Positions 42,957 to 50,606 of a DNA stretch of 64,000 nucleotides are shown here, one piece after another. Below the pieces are notes generated by a model that saw only the letters and a program-made list of their open reading frames with translations, was not told where the DNA came from and ran no database searches. Source of the DNA: Gemmiger formicilis (lineage in GTDB: Bacteria; Bacillota; Clostridia; Oscillospirales; Ruminococcaceae); NCBI RefSeq assembly GCF_024462815.1, contig NZ_JANGCG010000002.1:62001-126000 (forward strand). The letters are read 5' to 3'. Each line of letters starts with the position of its first letter. The first letter of the stretch is position 1. Position numbers and translations under genes: made by a program.

Positions 42957-44927
42957 ATGGCATCTCAGACAGGAGCCCAGCCGACGCCAAAGACAGCGTC
43001 CAAGTACAGTCACCCCAAAAAGCAGACCACCAAGACCGGTACGGCGGCCAAGGGCGATAAAGCCGGCAAAAACGGCAAGTCGCAGGCGCCTGTGGCCACC
43101 TACAGCGGCCGCGGCAGCCAGACCATCGTTCGCAAATCCAATGACCTGATTCAGAACGCAATGTACAGCCTTTCGTTAAGTCAGCAAAAGCTGATGCTGC
43201 ACATTTTTGCGATGATCAAGCCCTCGGACACCGAGCTGCCCCGGTACGAAATGTCCATCTATGAGTTTCTGAAACTCTGCGGCGTGGACCCCCACAACGG
43301 CTCGATGTATCGTCAGGTCAAGCAGAACATTGAGGACATCGCCAACGCCAAGGTGCAGTGGATTCGTCTGGCTGGCACGCAAAAAATAACGATGTTCCGT
43401 TGGCTTTCCAGCGCGACCATTGATGAGGGCACCGGCAAGATTGTCCTGACGCTCGACCAGTCTTTGAAGCCGCACTTAATCCAGCTCAAAGAGTTCTACA
43501 CTACCATGAACATCACCTATACGCTCCCGATGAAGAGCCAGTATAGTCTGAAAATTTATGAGCTGTGCAAAAGCTACCAGAATCTTTATCTCTCCAAGAA
43601 GGAAAAGGGCGAGCCGCTGGTCTGGAACATTGAGACGCTGAAAAAGCAGGTGGACTGCAATGCGTCCAACTGGGCCCACGTGCGCCGCACCGTGCTGGAC
43701 AAGGCCAAGAGTGAGATCAACGGCCACACGGACATTTATTTTGACTACGAGGTCTTTGAAAAAGATCGTCAGCGCGTCATTGCCATTGCGGTCACCATTG
43801 AGCCGGTGGACAAGCAGGTGGCGGACGATAAGTTGAACGAGATTACCAAATCCATGTCCAACAAGGTGCGCAACAAGAAGAACAAGCTGACCCCGGCCGA
43901 GACCGGCACGCTGGACGATGATCCGAACGTGCTGACGCTGGAATATGTCTCCGTGCCCGAGACAACGATTCCCTATTCCTTCGGTGCTACGCCGGATTTG
44001 CTGCGGCAGGAGCTGGAAATCAAGGCCGAACCGGACAAGCTCATCCGCGAATTGACGGCTGACGAGATGGACGCCGTGCGCACGATTATTGACGCGATGG
44101 TCAAGATGGCAGGCACGCCCCGCGGCAATGACCGTATGATTGACGGCGGCAACGCGGCGTTCTTCCAGACGATGAACAACGTCATTGACAACTGCGGCGG
44201 TCTGCGCCGCTGGTTCGAGGGCGTGGCTACCCGCTACGCCACCAAGGTTATCCCGGTGGCGCGCACCAAGAGCGCTCCCCTGCCCTATCTGTCCCGCGCG
44301 ATTCTCGAAGATTTGGAAAATTATCGTATCTACGTTACTGGTGGTATGCCGGAGGAGTTGGAGGACGACTACGATGCCGCCCCCGAAACGCCGGACATTG
44401 TGGAGACCACCGATTTTGTGGAGACCGATGCCGAGCCGGTCAACCAGCTTACTCCGGAGGACGCGGCAACGAAAAAGGACGTTACAGCAGCACTTCTGCG
44501 CTACATCGACCGCGATGCGCTCACGTCCCGGCTGACCACCGGCCAGATGGAAGCCTTTGACGATATTCTGCAGATGACGGCCTACTTCTGCCGCCGCAAC
44601 GTCAAGGGTAAGGATGACGGCATGATGGAAGGCAAAGCCAATATGCAGTTCCTGAATTCGCTGAACAAGGTCATTGCCCGGTACGAAAGCCTGACCCCGC
44701 TGTTTGAGGCGATGGCTGTGATGATGGATTACGACACCTACTGGAAGGACCTGATGAAAAACCCGAAAATCAAGAACCCGAAGCTGGTTTTTCAGTCCGA
44801 GGTCGAAAAAGCGCTGCTGATGCCGTCCGCCATCATCGGTGAATATACCGCTCGCAAGGCCCAGAGTGATTCCGCCCACGCCGTGCACAAGGAATACAAC
44901 TGGACAAAGGTATTTGACGAGGAATAA
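42957..44927 (+). CDS. Rep_3/RepB-family replication initiator protein, extended form
   Basis: A 656-residue protein. After a Lys/Thr/Gly-rich tail (1-50) comes the two-winged-helix Rep_3 region at about 57-282: VRKSNDLIQNAMYSLSLSQQKLML, YEFLKLCGVD, MYRQVKQNIEDI, SATIDEGTGKIVLTL, MKSQYSLKIYELCKSYQNL, WNIETLKKQVDC. Most Rep_3 proteins end about there. This one adds some 370 residues, in which two segments (about 365-430 and 525-595) look like copies of one module (GNDRMIDGGNAAFFQTMNNVI and GKDDGMMEGKANMQFLNSLNKVI). I chose ATG 42957 for its GAGG at 8 bp; GTG 42933 and ATG 42951 are in frame. Iterons flank it on both sides. Confidence 0.88.
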   Translation: MASQTGAQPTPKTASKYSHPKKQTTKTGTAAKGDKAGKNGKSQAPVATYSGRGSQTIVRKSNDLIQNAMYSLSLSQQKLMLHIFAMIKPSDTELPRYEMSIYEFLKLCGVDPHNGSMYRQVKQNIEDIANAKVQWIRLAGTQKITMFRWLSSATIDEGTGKIVLTLDQSLKPHLIQLKEFYTTMNITYTLPMKSQYSLKIYELCKSYQNLYLSKKEKGEPLVWNIETLKKQVDCNASNWAHVRRTVLDKAKSEINGHTDIYFDYEVFEKDRQRVIAIAVTIEPVDKQVADDKLNEITKSMSNKVRNKKNKLTPAETGTLDDDPNVLTLEYVSVPETTIPYSFGATPDLLRQELEIKAEPDKLIRELTADEMDAVRTIIDAMVKMAGTPRGNDRMIDGGNAAFFQTMNNVIDNCGGLRRWFEGVATRYATKVIPVARTKSAPLPYLSRAILEDLENYRIYVTGGMPEELEDDYDAAPETPDIVETTDFVETDAEPVNQLTPEDAATKKDVTAALLRYIDRDALTSRLTTGQMEAFDDILQMTAYFCRRNVKGKDDGMMEGKANMQFLNSLNKVIARYESLTPLFEAMAVMMDYDTYWKDLMKNPKIKNPKLVFQSEVEKALLMPSAIIGEYTARKAQSDSAHAVHKEYNWTKVFDEE

Positions 44928-44950
44928 ACGTAAGTACGGAAAAAATAGTA

Positions 44951-44971
44951 GAATTGTGCTTTGAATAACAA
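44951..44971 (-). repeat. Inverted iteron copy after rep
   Basis: Minus-strand TTGTTATTCAAAGCACA with the AATTC tail, 23 bp after the rep stop and opposite in direction to the upstream array. Confidence 0.7.
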
Positions 44972-45012
44972 CATCCCCGGTATTTTCCTGTTGCGGGAAA
45001 CACCGGGGATGT
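44971..45012. terminator. Hairpin between convergent rep and cobW-like genes
   Basis: ACATCCCCGGT/ACCGGGGATGT (44971-44981 with 45002-45012), the stem continuing inward with TTTCC/GGAAA. Confidence 0.65.
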
Positions 45013-45037
45013 ATATTTATGCCGGATGAATAAATAT

Positions 45038-45973
45038 TCACAACTGTTTTACAACTGCTTCGATGGCGGCTTTGTCCAGACCCTCGCCAATGACAATCAG
45101 AACCTCCTGCCCATTGGGGATGGGCTGGACGGTTATGGCGTCGCGGGCGGCGTTCAGCTCAACCCAGCCGCCGTCTGCGGGGATAAAGCCCTTGATGCGC
45201 AGCACATGGCCGTACCGGGCATCGTGTAGCAGCGTCTGCACGACGGCGCGCAGTTGCTCCACCGTGCGGCCAATCTCGAGAAAATACAACGAAGTAAAGG
45301 CTTCGTGCTCGTCAAAATGCAGCTTGACATAGCTGGTTTGCTGCCAGCTGCAGTGGTCAAGGCGGGCAAAATCTGCGTCAGTCAGCGTGTCCCAGACCTT
45401 GCGCAGCACGTCCGCGCCAAAGCGGCGGGCGCAGTGGCAACCCGCCAGCGCACGGTTCAGGTGCGCCACCACGGCGTCTGCTTCGGCCGCAGAAGCCTGC
45501 TGGACGCGGCTCAGCACAACCATACCGGCGCTGGCGGCCTCGGAGGCAAGCAGATAGTCCGCCTGCGGCGAGAGCGTCTCCTCCAGTCTGGCATCCACAA
45601 TCGCAATGACATTGCCCAGCGTGTACCAGCGGTCCAGCGGCTCATCCCGCAGAATATCGTAAAACTCATCCACGTCAAAAATTCCGCTGGGCTCAATCAC
45701 AACCCGGTCAAAGCCGCGCATGGCCATAGAAATCAGCTTGGTGCGCATCCGGCGCTGGTGGGTGTCGCAGTCGCAGCCGCCGCTGATGGTCTCTATATCG
45801 CAGTGCTCCCCGATGAGGTCCTGCAGCAGCATCGCATCCACGTTCACCGCGCCGAAGTCATTTTCCAGAATACAGACGTTGTGCCCCTGTTGAACCAGAT
45901 ATTGCACGTAGCGGCGCAGAAACGTTGTCTTGCCGGAGCCGAGGAAGCCGGTGATGAGGTCAACCTGTACCAT
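45038..45973 (-). CDS. CobW/P47K-family GTPase (metallochaperone-like)
   Basis: A 311-residue G3E GTPase. Walker A GFLGSGKTTFLRR at residues 8-20, Walker B region VVIEPSGIFD, guanine-recognition area and the C-terminal CobW_C domain (FTSLYFLEIGRTVEQLRAVVQTLL). The usual metal-binding CxCC loop is changed to GGCDCD, with only two cysteines. Family members insert or shuttle zinc, cobalt or iron. GGAGGAG precedes the ATG, and the upstream oxidoreductase stops 2 bp before it, so the two are co-translated. Confidence 0.85.
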   Translation of the reverse strand: MVQVDLITGFLGSGKTTFLRRYVQYLVQQGHNVCILENDFGAVNVDAMLLQDLIGEHCDIETISGGCDCDTHQRRMRTKLISMAMRGFDRVVIEPSGIFDVDEFYDILRDEPLDRWYTLGNVIAIVDARLEETLSPQADYLLASEAASAGMVVLSRVQQASAAEADAVVAHLNRALAGCHCARRFGADVLRKVWDTLTDADFARLDHCSWQQTSYVKLHFDEHEAFTSLYFLEIGRTVEQLRAVVQTLLHDARYGHVLRIKGFIPADGGWVELNAARDAITVQPIPNGQEVLIVIGEGLDKAAIEAVVKQL

Positions 45974-45975
45974 GC

Positions 45976-46947
45976 TTACTCCTCCTCCGGGTAGGTCATA
46001 CCCCACTGGCGGCGGATTTCCGTCATGATGCGCATAACATCCCGCGTGTAGTCCAGATGCATGGTCCCCTGCCCTGCCACGGAGCGCTCCATATCCTCCA
46101 CCTCATAGAGCAGGGCATCGGCAGTGCTGCCGCCGCGCAGGGTCTCCTTGCTGCCGTCCTCCGTGTAGGTGATGACAGCTTCCTGCCCGCGGGGATAATC
46201 ATAGATTTCCACATAGCCCTTGTCAAAGGCAATCGTGCCCCGCTTGGGCTGCTTGGCGTGGAGCGAGAGAATGACCGAGGCCATCTCCTGCTCCTTGTTT
46301 TTCAGCAGGATGCCCGCCTGCTCGTCCACGCCGGTGGGCGCGTACCGCACCTGCGACACAATCTGGTCCGGCGCGGAGGTCATAAACCACCGCACACAGG
46401 ACAGCGCATAGACGCCGATATCCAGCAGTGCGCCGCCCGCCAGATTGCGGTTGAAGAAGCGGTTGGACATATCGTAGGGCTTGTAGCTGCCGAAATTCAT
46501 CTGGATGAGCCGCAGCTCGCCCAGTGCGCCGGTGTCGATTTTCTGCTGCAGCTTCTGGTAGATGGGCATATGGTAGAGGGTCATGGCCTCAGCCAGCACC
46601 ACGTGGTGTGCTTCCGCCAGGCGGATAGCCTCTTCCAGCTCATCGGAGTTCAGGGTGATGGATTTCTCGCACAGGACGTGCTTGCCCGCCGCCAGCGCCT
46701 TGCGCAGATACTGGATGTGGGTGTTGTGCGGGGTGGAGATATAAATGATGTCCACGTTTTCATCGGCAAAAACGTCATCAATCTGGTCATAGACCTTCTC
46801 AATGCCGTATTTCTCTGCGAAGGCGATAGCCTTGGCGTGGGTGCGGTTGGCAACGGAATACAGCTTCTGCCCGCGGCTGGCCAGCGCCTGCGCCAGCTCA
46901 TTGGCAATTATGCCGCAGCCGAGGGTAGCCCAACGGTAGGTTTGCAT
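45976..46947 (-). CDS. Gfo/Idh/MocA-family oxidoreductase
   Basis: A 323-residue NAD(P)-dependent dehydrogenase. N-terminal Rossmann fold with ATLGCGIIANELAQAL, then DIIYISTPHNTHIQYLRKALAAGKHVLCEKSIT, where the EK(S/P) lysine is the family signature. The C-terminal half is the alpha/beta substrate domain (DIGVYALSCVRWFM). Substrate unknown, sugar or inositol-like by family. The ATG at 46947 follows GAGGAGTC and a TATAAT at 46963-46968. Confidence 0.9.
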   Translation of the reverse strand: MQTYRWATLGCGIIANELAQALASRGQKLYSVANRTHAKAIAFAEKYGIEKVYDQIDDVFADENVDIIYISTPHNTHIQYLRKALAAGKHVLCEKSITLNSDELEEAIRLAEAHHVVLAEAMTLYHMPIYQKLQQKIDTGALGELRLIQMNFGSYKPYDMSNRFFNRNLAGGALLDIGVYALSCVRWFMTSAPDQIVSQVRYAPTGVDEQAGILLKNKEQEMASVILSLHAKQPKRGTIAFDKGYVEIYDYPRGQEAVITYTEDGSKETLRGGSTADALLYEVEDMERSVAGQGTMHLDYTRDVMRIMTEIRRQWGMTYPEEE

Positions 46948-47023
46948 AGATAAGACTCCTCGTATTATAAAGTAGTAGTTATTAGAGTCCCTCTCCAAGG
47001 ACAAAATGCTACAATAGACAAGG

Positions 47024-47200
47024 TGCTGTGGATTGGTTTAAACCTCCTACCGCAAGACGGTTTCGGAAAGGCTCCAACCACGGCTCTTTGTTTTTAGTGT
47101 TAATCAGTTAGATACCGCCAGACGGTTTATATAGAACGAGGTTACATAGCAAAGAGGTGTGGCTCTAAGCAGCACTGTAAAATAAAACGCCGGAGGTAAA
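47024..47200 (+). ncRNA. Candidate IS110 bridge RNA
   Basis: The 5' non-coding part of the element has two hairpin systems. Stem 1: GTGG-A-TTGG (47028-47036) with CCAA-CCAC (47074-47081). Stem 2: CCAC..CTCTTTG (47078-47090) with CAAAGAG..GTGG (47150-47162), enclosing a large loop. Near-identical small hairpins TACCGC(A/C)AGACGGTTT occur at 47049 and 47112. In IS110 elements this region encodes the bridge RNA with target- and donor-binding loops; the position and layout fit. Confidence 0.5.
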
Positions 47201-47205
47201 AAGAA

Positions 47206-48381
47206 ATGATTTTTGTTGGTATCGATGTTGCAAAGGACAAGCACGATTGCTTTATCCTCAACTCGGAAGGAACGGTCTTGGCAGATGTATTTACCATTGC
47301 CAATAACCGCATCGGTTTTGAGACGCTTCTTTCAAGAATCCAAAGCTGTTCCCAAGGTGAAAGCAAAATAAAAGTAGGGCTTGAAGCCACAGGACATTAC
47401 AGCTACAATCTGCTGGGGTTTCTTTTAGACAGCGGCCTGGCAACCTATGTCATTAACCCTCTGCACACGAACCTCTACCGGAAAAGTCTCAGCCTGCGAA
47501 GAACCAAAACAGATTGGATAGACGCGCGTACCATTGCAATGATGCTCATGTCTGATGTGGACCTCAAGTCCTACTCAAATACAGCATACCACAATGAAGA
47601 GCTAAAGTCACTAACCAGATACAGATTTGATAAGGTAAAAGAGCGCGCCAAGCTGAAAAGCTCCGTTGCGCGGTTAGTGAATATTCTATTTCCGGAGCTC
47701 GAAAAGCTGGTTTCAAGCCTGCACATCGCTGTTGTATACGCACTGCTGAGCAACTATCCGGGTGCAAGCTATATCGCAAACGCCAATACTGAAGAACTCG
47801 CTGAGACTCTTTGCACCGCCTCTAAAGGTCGTTATACCAAGTCTAAAACCGCGGAAATCCAAGTAGCCGCAGGGGTCTCCATTGGCTCGAAAATGCCTGC
47901 TAAGTCTATGGAGTTGAAACACACGATTGCTCTCATCCGCGAGCTGGACAAAGAAATTTCTGAGGTAGAATCCGCAATTGACAAGATTACATCTCAGATG
48001 GATTCTCCCATCTTTACAATCCCCGGTATTGGCCGACATATGGGTGCAATGATTCTTGCTGAAATTGGAGATTTTTCCAACTTTGCAAGCGCAGACAAGC
48101 TGCTGGCTTATGCTGGACTCTCTCCATCTACATATCAGTCAGGGCAACTGCAAAACTGTTATGCTCACATGGAAAAGCGTGGCTCCAGATATTTGCGATA
48201 TGCTCTTTTCAATGCCGCCAAATATGTTTGCCTTTGGTGTCCTACATTCTCGGCCTATCTTGAAAAGAAGCGTTCTGAGGGAAAGCATTACAATGTTGCC
48301 ATCTCTCATGCTGCTAAAAAGCTGGTAAGGCTTATTTTTGCTATGCAGCGTTCTGGGAAAGCCTTCTTAGCTGATTATTAA
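47206..48381 (+). CDS. IS110-family DEDD transposase/recombinase
   Basis: A 391-residue recombinase. RuvC-like N-terminal domain with Asp7 (GIDVAKDKHD), Glu60 (GLEATGHY), Asp103 and Asp106 (RRTKTDWIDARTIAMML), a coiled-coil middle and the C-terminal transposase_20 domain (PGIGRHMGAMILAEIGDFSNFASADKLLAYAGL) with the conserved serine in SPSTYQSGQ. All catalytic residues are present and the frame is unbroken, so it may be active. GGAGG precedes the ATG. Confidence 0.96.
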   Translation: MIFVGIDVAKDKHDCFILNSEGTVLADVFTIANNRIGFETLLSRIQSCSQGESKIKVGLEATGHYSYNLLGFLLDSGLATYVINPLHTNLYRKSLSLRRTKTDWIDARTIAMMLMSDVDLKSYSNTAYHNEELKSLTRYRFDKVKERAKLKSSVARLVNILFPELEKLVSSLHIAVVYALLSNYPGASYIANANTEELAETLCTASKGRYTKSKTAEIQVAAGVSIGSKMPAKSMELKHTIALIRELDKEISEVESAIDKITSQMDSPIFTIPGIGRHMGAMILAEIGDFSNFASADKLLAYAGLSPSTYQSGQLQNCYAHMEKRGSRYLRYALFNAAKYVCLWCPTFSAYLEKKRSEGKHYNVAISHAAKKLVRLIFAMQRSGKAFLADY

Positions 48382-48576
48382 GCGTGCGATTTTATACGGA
48401 GCGAGTATCCGACAACGGATGCTCTTGTTTGCTATACCAATTTTCACCACCTTAAAATTTCTCTCGAAAATTTTGTTTTGGGGCTTGACTTTTAATAGTT
48501 AGTCTTTCCCGATTCTGCCAACAGTATAGCCCATTTGCCGCAAAAAGTCCACGACAAATAAATTTGAAATTCACAC

Positions 48577-48605
48577 TTGACAAACGGGGCAAAATCCCTT
48601 ATAAT
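48577..48605 (+). promoter_or_regulatory. Consensus promoter of tRNA-Val
   Basis: TTGACA (48577-48582), 17 bp, TATAAT (48600-48605). Confidence 0.9.
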
Positions 48606-48625
48606 ATCATTTGTCAATCGCCTAT

Positions 48626-48702
48626 GGATGATTAGCTCAGCTGGTTAGAGCGCTGCGTTCACATCGCAGAGGTCGAGGGTTCGAGTCCCCCATCCTCCAC
48701 CA
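48626..48702 (+). tRNA. tRNA-Val (CAC) with two stem mismatches
   Basis: Cloverleaf GGATGATTAGCTCAGCTGGT..., D stem GCTC/GAGC, anticodon stem CTGCG/CGCAG with loop TTCACAT, T loop TTCGAGT, encoded CCA. Two pairs fail: T4 against C69 in the acceptor stem and A50 against C64 in the T stem. It has a perfect promoter and terminator, so it is expressed, but it may be decaying. Confidence 0.8.
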
Positions 48703-48709
48703 TATAGTT

Positions 48710-48757
48710 CGTACCCGAACCCGATTCTTTATGAAAAAGGGTTCGGGTACGTTTTTT
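48710..48757 (+). terminator. tRNA-Val terminator
   Basis: 13-bp stem (48710-48722 with 48739-48751), then six T. Confidence 0.9.
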
Positions 48758-48768
48758 GTTTACGGGAG

Positions 48769-48866
48769 GTTCTGCGGCGGGAGTACGCAGAACGGTGAGC
48801 AGGAACGAACAAAGGCGGGGTATCACCATGGAGGTGGTGCCCTGCCTTTTGCTTTGCTCTGACATA
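48769..48866. repeat. Hairpin-rich intergenic DNA
   Basis: Two hairpins: GTTCTGCG/CGCAGAAC (48769-48776 with 48786-48793) and a longer one, AAAGGC-GGG..TCACC with GGTGG..CCC-GCCTTTT (48814-48852), the second followed by a T-rich tail. No coding. Confidence 0.45.
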
Positions 48867-48942
48867 GAGGGGTAGCATTTCGGATGGCGGTATGATATAC
48901 TCAGTTCAACAAATCGGAATTTATATATAAAGGAGAATATTG

Positions 48943-49545
48943 ATGAAACTGTTTTTATGTTCGCACTTTTCAAGTGTAGGAAGTCTGATAAAGGAAGAAA
49001 TTGAAAATAAAAAAGTCGCATTTATTCCAACAGCTTCGCTGCGTGAAGGCTACACCGGTTATGTCGGCTCGGCTCGAAAACTATTCAAAAAGTTGGGAGC
49101 AATCGTAACTGAAATTGATATTTCAACGGAGGCTTATTCAACGATACAGTCTGTTTTTGAAGATGCGGATGTGATATATTTTACCGGCGGAAATTCTTTT
49201 TTCCTTATAGACCAGCTCCGTAAAACGGGAACGGATGAGCTGTTGAAGAAAGAATTGGCAAAGGGAAAACTGATGGTTGGTGAATCGGCAGGTGCGATTA
49301 TATGCGCTCCAAGCATCCAATATATCGAGCAAATGGATGAAAAGCCGGAGGACTACTCACAAGAAGATGATGCAGGGCTTGATTTGATTGATTTCTATGT
49401 TCTTCCGCATTATCTTACAGCACCATTTAAGAAAGTTACCGAGAAAATAATGACTGAGTTTTCGGATTTGAATCTATGCCCAATTAACAACCGTCAGGGA
49501 ATTGTAATTGATGGTGAAGGTTCAAAGGTTATTTGCAAAGACTAA
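48943..49545 (+). CDS. Peptidase S51 (dipeptidase E-like) family protein
   Basis: A 200-residue class I glutamine-amidotransferase-fold serine peptidase. The nucleophile motif GESAGAII (Ser about 117) and FTGGNSFFLIDQLR are present, with DFYVLPHYLTAP carrying the His. AAAGGAG 7 bp before the ATG. Codon use is strongly AT-rich (many AAA, GAA, ATT) compared with the GC-rich genes on both sides, so it looks recently acquired; the neighbouring IS110 and tRNA fit that. Confidence 0.87.
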   Translation: MKLFLCSHFSSVGSLIKEEIENKKVAFIPTASLREGYTGYVGSARKLFKKLGAIVTEIDISTEAYSTIQSVFEDADVIYFTGGNSFFLIDQLRKTGTDELLKKELAKGKLMVGESAGAIICAPSIQYIEQMDEKPEDYSQEDDAGLDLIDFYVLPHYLTAPFKKVTEKIMTEFSDLNLCPINNRQGIVIDGEGSKVICKD

Positions 49546-49599
49546 TTTGAAAATTCCAGTTTGCCGAACACTGTTTTATAGCCATCTCCTGCGCATCGG

Positions 49600-49712
49600 A
49601 GGGGTCAAGACCCCTCCCTACAGGTGTTCCCCCTATAGCGCAGTAGGGGCGGGGCTCTGCTCCGCCCGCCCGCGCCCGGACATATGCCGTTTGACCCGCA
49701 ACTGCGGGTTGC
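49600..49712. repeat. GC-rich palindromic intergenic repeats
   Basis: GGAGGGGTCAAGACCCCTCC at 49600, then GTAGGGGCGGGG..CCGCCC at about 49642-49670, then ACCCGCAACTGCGGGT at 49694-49709. Members of the dispersed gtaggggc family plus a separate hairpin. Non-coding. Confidence 0.5.
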
Positions 49713-49741
49713 TTGCGGTTGCACCTGCCAACGCCTATAAT
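49713..49741 (+). promoter_or_regulatory. Promoter of the HTH regulator gene
   Basis: TTGCGG (49713-49718), 17 bp, TATAAT (49736-49741). Confidence 0.65.
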
Positions 49742-49766
49742 TGGAATTACAAGGAGGTGCTTTCTA

Positions 49767-50534
49767 TTGAACACCAAGGATGTAATCCATCAGCTCCGCA
49801 CGAAAAAGCGGATGTCACAAGATGAGCTGGCCGAAAAAGTATTTGTGACACGGCAGGCGGTCTCGCGCTGGGAAACCGGTGAAACGGTGCCCAACACCGA
49901 GACGCTAAAGCTGCTTTCCAACCTGTTTGACGTTTCCATCAATACGCTTCTCGGCTCGCCGCGGCAGCTGGTCTGCCAGTGCTGTGGGATGCCGCTGCAG
50001 GACGATGCCGTCCTTGGCCGGAACCGTGATGGCACCCTGAACGAGGAATACTGCCAGTGGTGCTATGCCGACGGCACGTACACCTACCACGATATGGATG
50101 ACCTGATTGCGGTCTGCGTCAAAAATATGGTGAACGAGCAGTTCACCGAGGAACAGGCGCGCGCCTATTTGAAGGAGCTGCTGCCGACGCTCGGCTACTG
50201 GAAGCGCTATGATGAGCTGAGCGACAACGGCCAGTTTGAGGCGTTCAAGCGGCAGCTGATACAAGAAATCAACGCCCTGCAGATAGAGGGTATGCCGAAG
50301 CTGGAAAAGCTGAACGCGCTGGTGGGCCGGTATGTGAACCTTGCCTATCGTTTGCCGAACGGCAGCACTGTCAGATTTCTGGAGGATGGAAAAACCTACC
50401 TCGGCAACCAGCTGGAGTCAGAATTTGGCGGGAACCGGTGCTTCGGCGTGGTGGCCGATATGGACTTTCTGCTGGTGTGCACCTATGAAAAGGACGGCGT
50501 AAACCCGGAGCTGGTCCTGTACAAAAAGAGATAA
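49767..50534 (+). CDS. XRE-type HTH protein with zinc ribbon
   Basis: A 255-residue protein starting at TTG (AAGGAGG 8 bp upstream). Residues 5-60 are an HTH_3 domain (MSQDELAEKVFVTRQAVSRWETGETVPNTETLKLLSNLFDVS). A zinc ribbon follows, CQCCGMPL..EEYCQWCYADG (about 71-100), of the kind found in small 'putative zinc ribbon' proteins of Clostridia. The C-terminal half is unassigned. Likely a cytoplasmic regulator with unknown signal; no linked target gene is evident. Confidence 0.85.
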   Translation: MNTKDVIHQLRTKKRMSQDELAEKVFVTRQAVSRWETGETVPNTETLKLLSNLFDVSINTLLGSPRQLVCQCCGMPLQDDAVLGRNRDGTLNEEYCQWCYADGTYTYHDMDDLIAVCVKNMVNEQFTEEQARAYLKELLPTLGYWKRYDELSDNGQFEAFKRQLIQEINALQIEGMPKLEKLNALVGRYVNLAYRLPNGSTVRFLEDGKTYLGNQLESEFGGNRCFGVVADMDFLLVCTYEKDGVNPELVLYKKR

Positions 50535-50606
50535 AGCAACCCCCGCCCCGAAGCGCGAAAAAACGCACCCGGGGCGGAGGTTTGCGGTTTGATAAGGGAA
50601 ATTGGG

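Larger units (their letters stand above)
46998..48500 (+). mobile_element. IS110-family insertion sequence (ends approximate)
   Basis: Holds one DEDD transposase gene with about 200 bp of structured non-coding DNA before it and about 120 bp after. Composition is more AT-rich than the neighbours. IS110 elements lack terminal inverted repeats and make no clear target duplication, so the ends are guesses: the left near GGACAAAATGCTACAAT (about 46999) and the right after the TTGACT near 48485. These could form a junction promoter in the circular form. Confidence 0.8.
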
